Origin: Kiritimatiellia bacterium | GTDB lineage: Bacteria > Verrucomicrobiota > Kiritimatiellia > RFP12 > UBA1067 | Assembly (NCBI GenBank): GCA_017430155.1 | Contig: JAFRNO010000493.1 | Location: 1-6,468, forward strand | Reading direction: 5' to 3' | DNA length: 6,468 nucleotides | In this document: positions 5,946 to 6,468 of the stretch, one piece after another | Layout of the letters: each line of letters opens with the position of its first letter | How positions within the stretch are numbered: position 1 is the first letter of the stretch | The notes under the pieces: generated by a model | The model's input: the letters and a program-made list of their open reading frames with translations, nothing else | The model's database searches: none | Told to the model about the DNA's origin: nothing | Made by a program: the position numbers and the translations under genes

Positions 5946-5989
5946 TTTCTTTAACCTTTCATTTGCTTTTTCGTTTTCTAACCATTTTC

Positions 5990-6040
5990 TGGTTTGTTGG
6001 TTTGTTGGTTTATTGGTTTTCTGGTTTGTTGGTTGTTGGC
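5990..6040. repeat. Imperfect TGGTTTGT tandem repeat between divergent genes
   Basis: About six units of 7-8 bases run in tandem: TGGTTTGT, TGGTTTGT, TGGTTTAT, TGGTTTTC, TGGTTTGT, TGGTTGT, then TGGC. The tract has almost no A or C on this strand and would read PTNQKTNKPTNQQT on the other, a sign of low complexity rather than coding. It lies 45 bases upstream of the HU-like gene start and abuts the promoter of the four-helix-bundle gene. A related sequence in inverse orientation, AACCAACCAAC (6455-6465), forms the last codons of that gene. Such a tract could change length by slippage. Confidence 0.7.
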
Positions 6041-6064
6041 TTTGGTGACCGGACATGCTATACT
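6036..6064 (+). promoter_or_regulatory. Promoter for the four-helix-bundle gene
   Basis: TTGGCT (6036-6041, 4 of 6 matches to TTGACA) is separated by exactly 17 bp from TATACT (6059-6064, 5 of 6), which has an extended -10 TGC just before it (6056-6058). Transcription would start near 6071, leaving a leader of only about 11 bases that begins at the AAGGAG ribosome-binding site (6071-6076). The -35 lies in the last unit of the tandem repeat, so repeat-length changes would alter the promoter. Confidence 0.5.
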
Positions 6065-6092
6065 GTTGCCAAGGAGATTCTATGGCAACAGT
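6062..6092. promoter_or_regulatory. 10-bp perfect dyad around the ribosome-binding site and start codon
   Basis: ACTGTTGCCA (6062-6071) is the exact reverse complement of TGGCAACAGT (6083-6092). The 11-base spacer (6072-6082) holds most of the AAGGAG ribosome-binding site and the A of the ATG; the left arm overlaps the -10. As DNA this is a promoter-proximal operator-like dyad. As RNA, in a transcript starting upstream, it would be a hairpin holding the start codon in its stem and the ribosome-binding site in its loop. The likely start near 6071 would exclude the left arm from the RNA, which favours the DNA reading. Confidence 0.65.
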
Positions 6093-6468
6093 CAAGACAT
6101 ATCGCGATCTGGAGGTCTGGCAGAAGGCCATGGCCTTCGTGGAGGATGTCTACAAAACGGTAAGGACATTCCCGCGAGAGGAACAATACGGCCTGTCGGA
6201 TCAAATCCGTCGTGCCGCAGTGTCAATGCCGTCTAACATCGCAGAAGGTTTTGGCAGAGATTCCAACGCCGAATTCCTGCGGTTTCTTTCCATCGCGCGA
6301 GGTTCTCTCTATGAGGTGTCCACGCAACTTGAGATCGCCCATCGGATCGGATTTCTTCCTTCCAGAACGGGGCTGTATCCCCAAATCGTCTCAATAGGCA
6401 AGATGTTGAACACCCTGCGGAGGCGACTTATCGATTCACCCAAACGACCTGTAAAACCAACCAACTAA
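6082..6468 (+). CDS. Four-helix-bundle protein, S23/23S rRNA IVP family
   Basis: This 128-residue protein starts at the ATG at 6082, five bases after AAGGAG (6071-6076); an upstream in-frame ATG at 6055 has no ribosome-binding site. It has the family signatures (TIGR02436 / Pfam PF05635): YRDLEVWQKAM at 7-17, FP..EQYGLSDQIRRAAVSMPSNIAEG at 30-56, FLRFLSIARGSLYEVSTQLEIA at 65-86 and GFL at 90-92, with a helix at about 100-117. Length is typical. Relatives occur inside 23S rRNA intervening sequences and as Avd accessory proteins of diversity-generating retroelements, where they bind nucleic acid. Most free-standing copies, like this one, have no known role. No reverse transcriptase, template repeat or rRNA is in the window. 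Sampled GC is about 52-53%, clearly below the flanking genes, suggesting transfer. The C-terminal KPTN is encoded by TTGG-type repeat sequence in inverse orientation. The window ends exactly at its TAA, so its downstream context is unseen. Confidence 0.92.
   Translation: MATVKTYRDLEVWQKAMAFVEDVYKTVRTFPREEQYGLSDQIRRAAVSMPSNIAEGFGRDSNAEFLRFLSIARGSLYEVSTQLEIAHRIGFLPSRTGLYPQIVSIGKMLNTLRRRLIDSPKRPVKPTN

Noticed and set aside
3900..5954. Long + strand ORF (684 codons) over the GH28 3' half, the hairpins and the HU-like gene
   Set aside because: It crosses two genes of opposite strands and the hairpin array, has a low-complexity R/A/V/G composition, and overlaps better-supported frames throughout.
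5990..6040. CRISPR-like short repeats
   Set aside because: Units are 7-8 bases in direct tandem with no spacers; it is a simple tandem repeat.
5946..6131. Longer N-terminus for the HU-like protein starting at 6131
   Set aside because: The extra 62 residues are low-complexity translation of the tandem repeat and the antisense of the divergent gene; the ATG at 5945 has a good ribosome-binding site and starts the domain.
6082..6468. Diversity-generating retroelement Avd gene
   Set aside because: The fold family overlaps, but there is no reverse transcriptase, template repeat or variable repeat in the window, and the sequence fits the general free-standing IVP family.

Overview
The window looks like a GC-rich bacterial chromosome segment from the PVC superphylum, most likely Kiritimatiellota or a relative in Verrucomicrobiota/Lentisphaerota, possibly a gut or rumen member. 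This rests on recalled patterns: secreted beta-strand-repeat passenger proteins, a secreted GH28-type enzyme, an HU-like/DUF4469 protein, a free-standing four-helix-bundle (S23/IVP) gene, and short GC-rich hairpin repeats between genes. There is no rRNA or other marker to fix the taxonomy.

Layout. Positions 1-245 hold a dispersed hairpin repeat and a 9-bp dyad. Then, on the + strand, come a 45-residue signal-peptide-like ORF (246-383), a secreted beta-rich protein (393-1559) and a second beta-rich ORF (1566-2861). The last two share one reading frame and are separated only by a TAG and two codons, so they may be one gene with an amber stop. A small unrecognised ORF (2889-3053) and an AT-rich promoter-like stretch follow. 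Next is a GH28-like pectinase-type gene (3106-4707). Its first codons run through a structurally intact domain V and a plausible domain VI of a group II intron, ending near 3219. Removing the segment between the ATG and 3219 (111 nt, 37 codons) would leave a standard signal peptide.

The intergenic region 4708-4883 separates convergent genes and packs five perfect hairpins into 145 bases. One of them belongs to a repeat that matches the first bases of the window. On the - strand, 4884-5945 encodes an HU-like DNA-binding domain followed by two Ig-like domains. Positions 5946-6081, between divergent genes, carry a TTGGTTTG-type tandem repeat and a promoter. The four-helix-bundle gene (6082-6468) has its ribosome-binding site and start codon inside a 10-bp perfect dyad, lower GC than its neighbours, and TTGG-type repeats at both ends.

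Functionally, the left two thirds looks like surface or secreted polysaccharide-related functions: beta-helical passenger modules plus a pectin-type glycosidase. The right third looks like accessory or mobile-type genes. The points most worth a second look are the 5'-truncated group II intron fused in frame to the GH28 leader, the dyad over the four-helix-bundle start codon, the in-frame amber stop, and the five-hairpin array.
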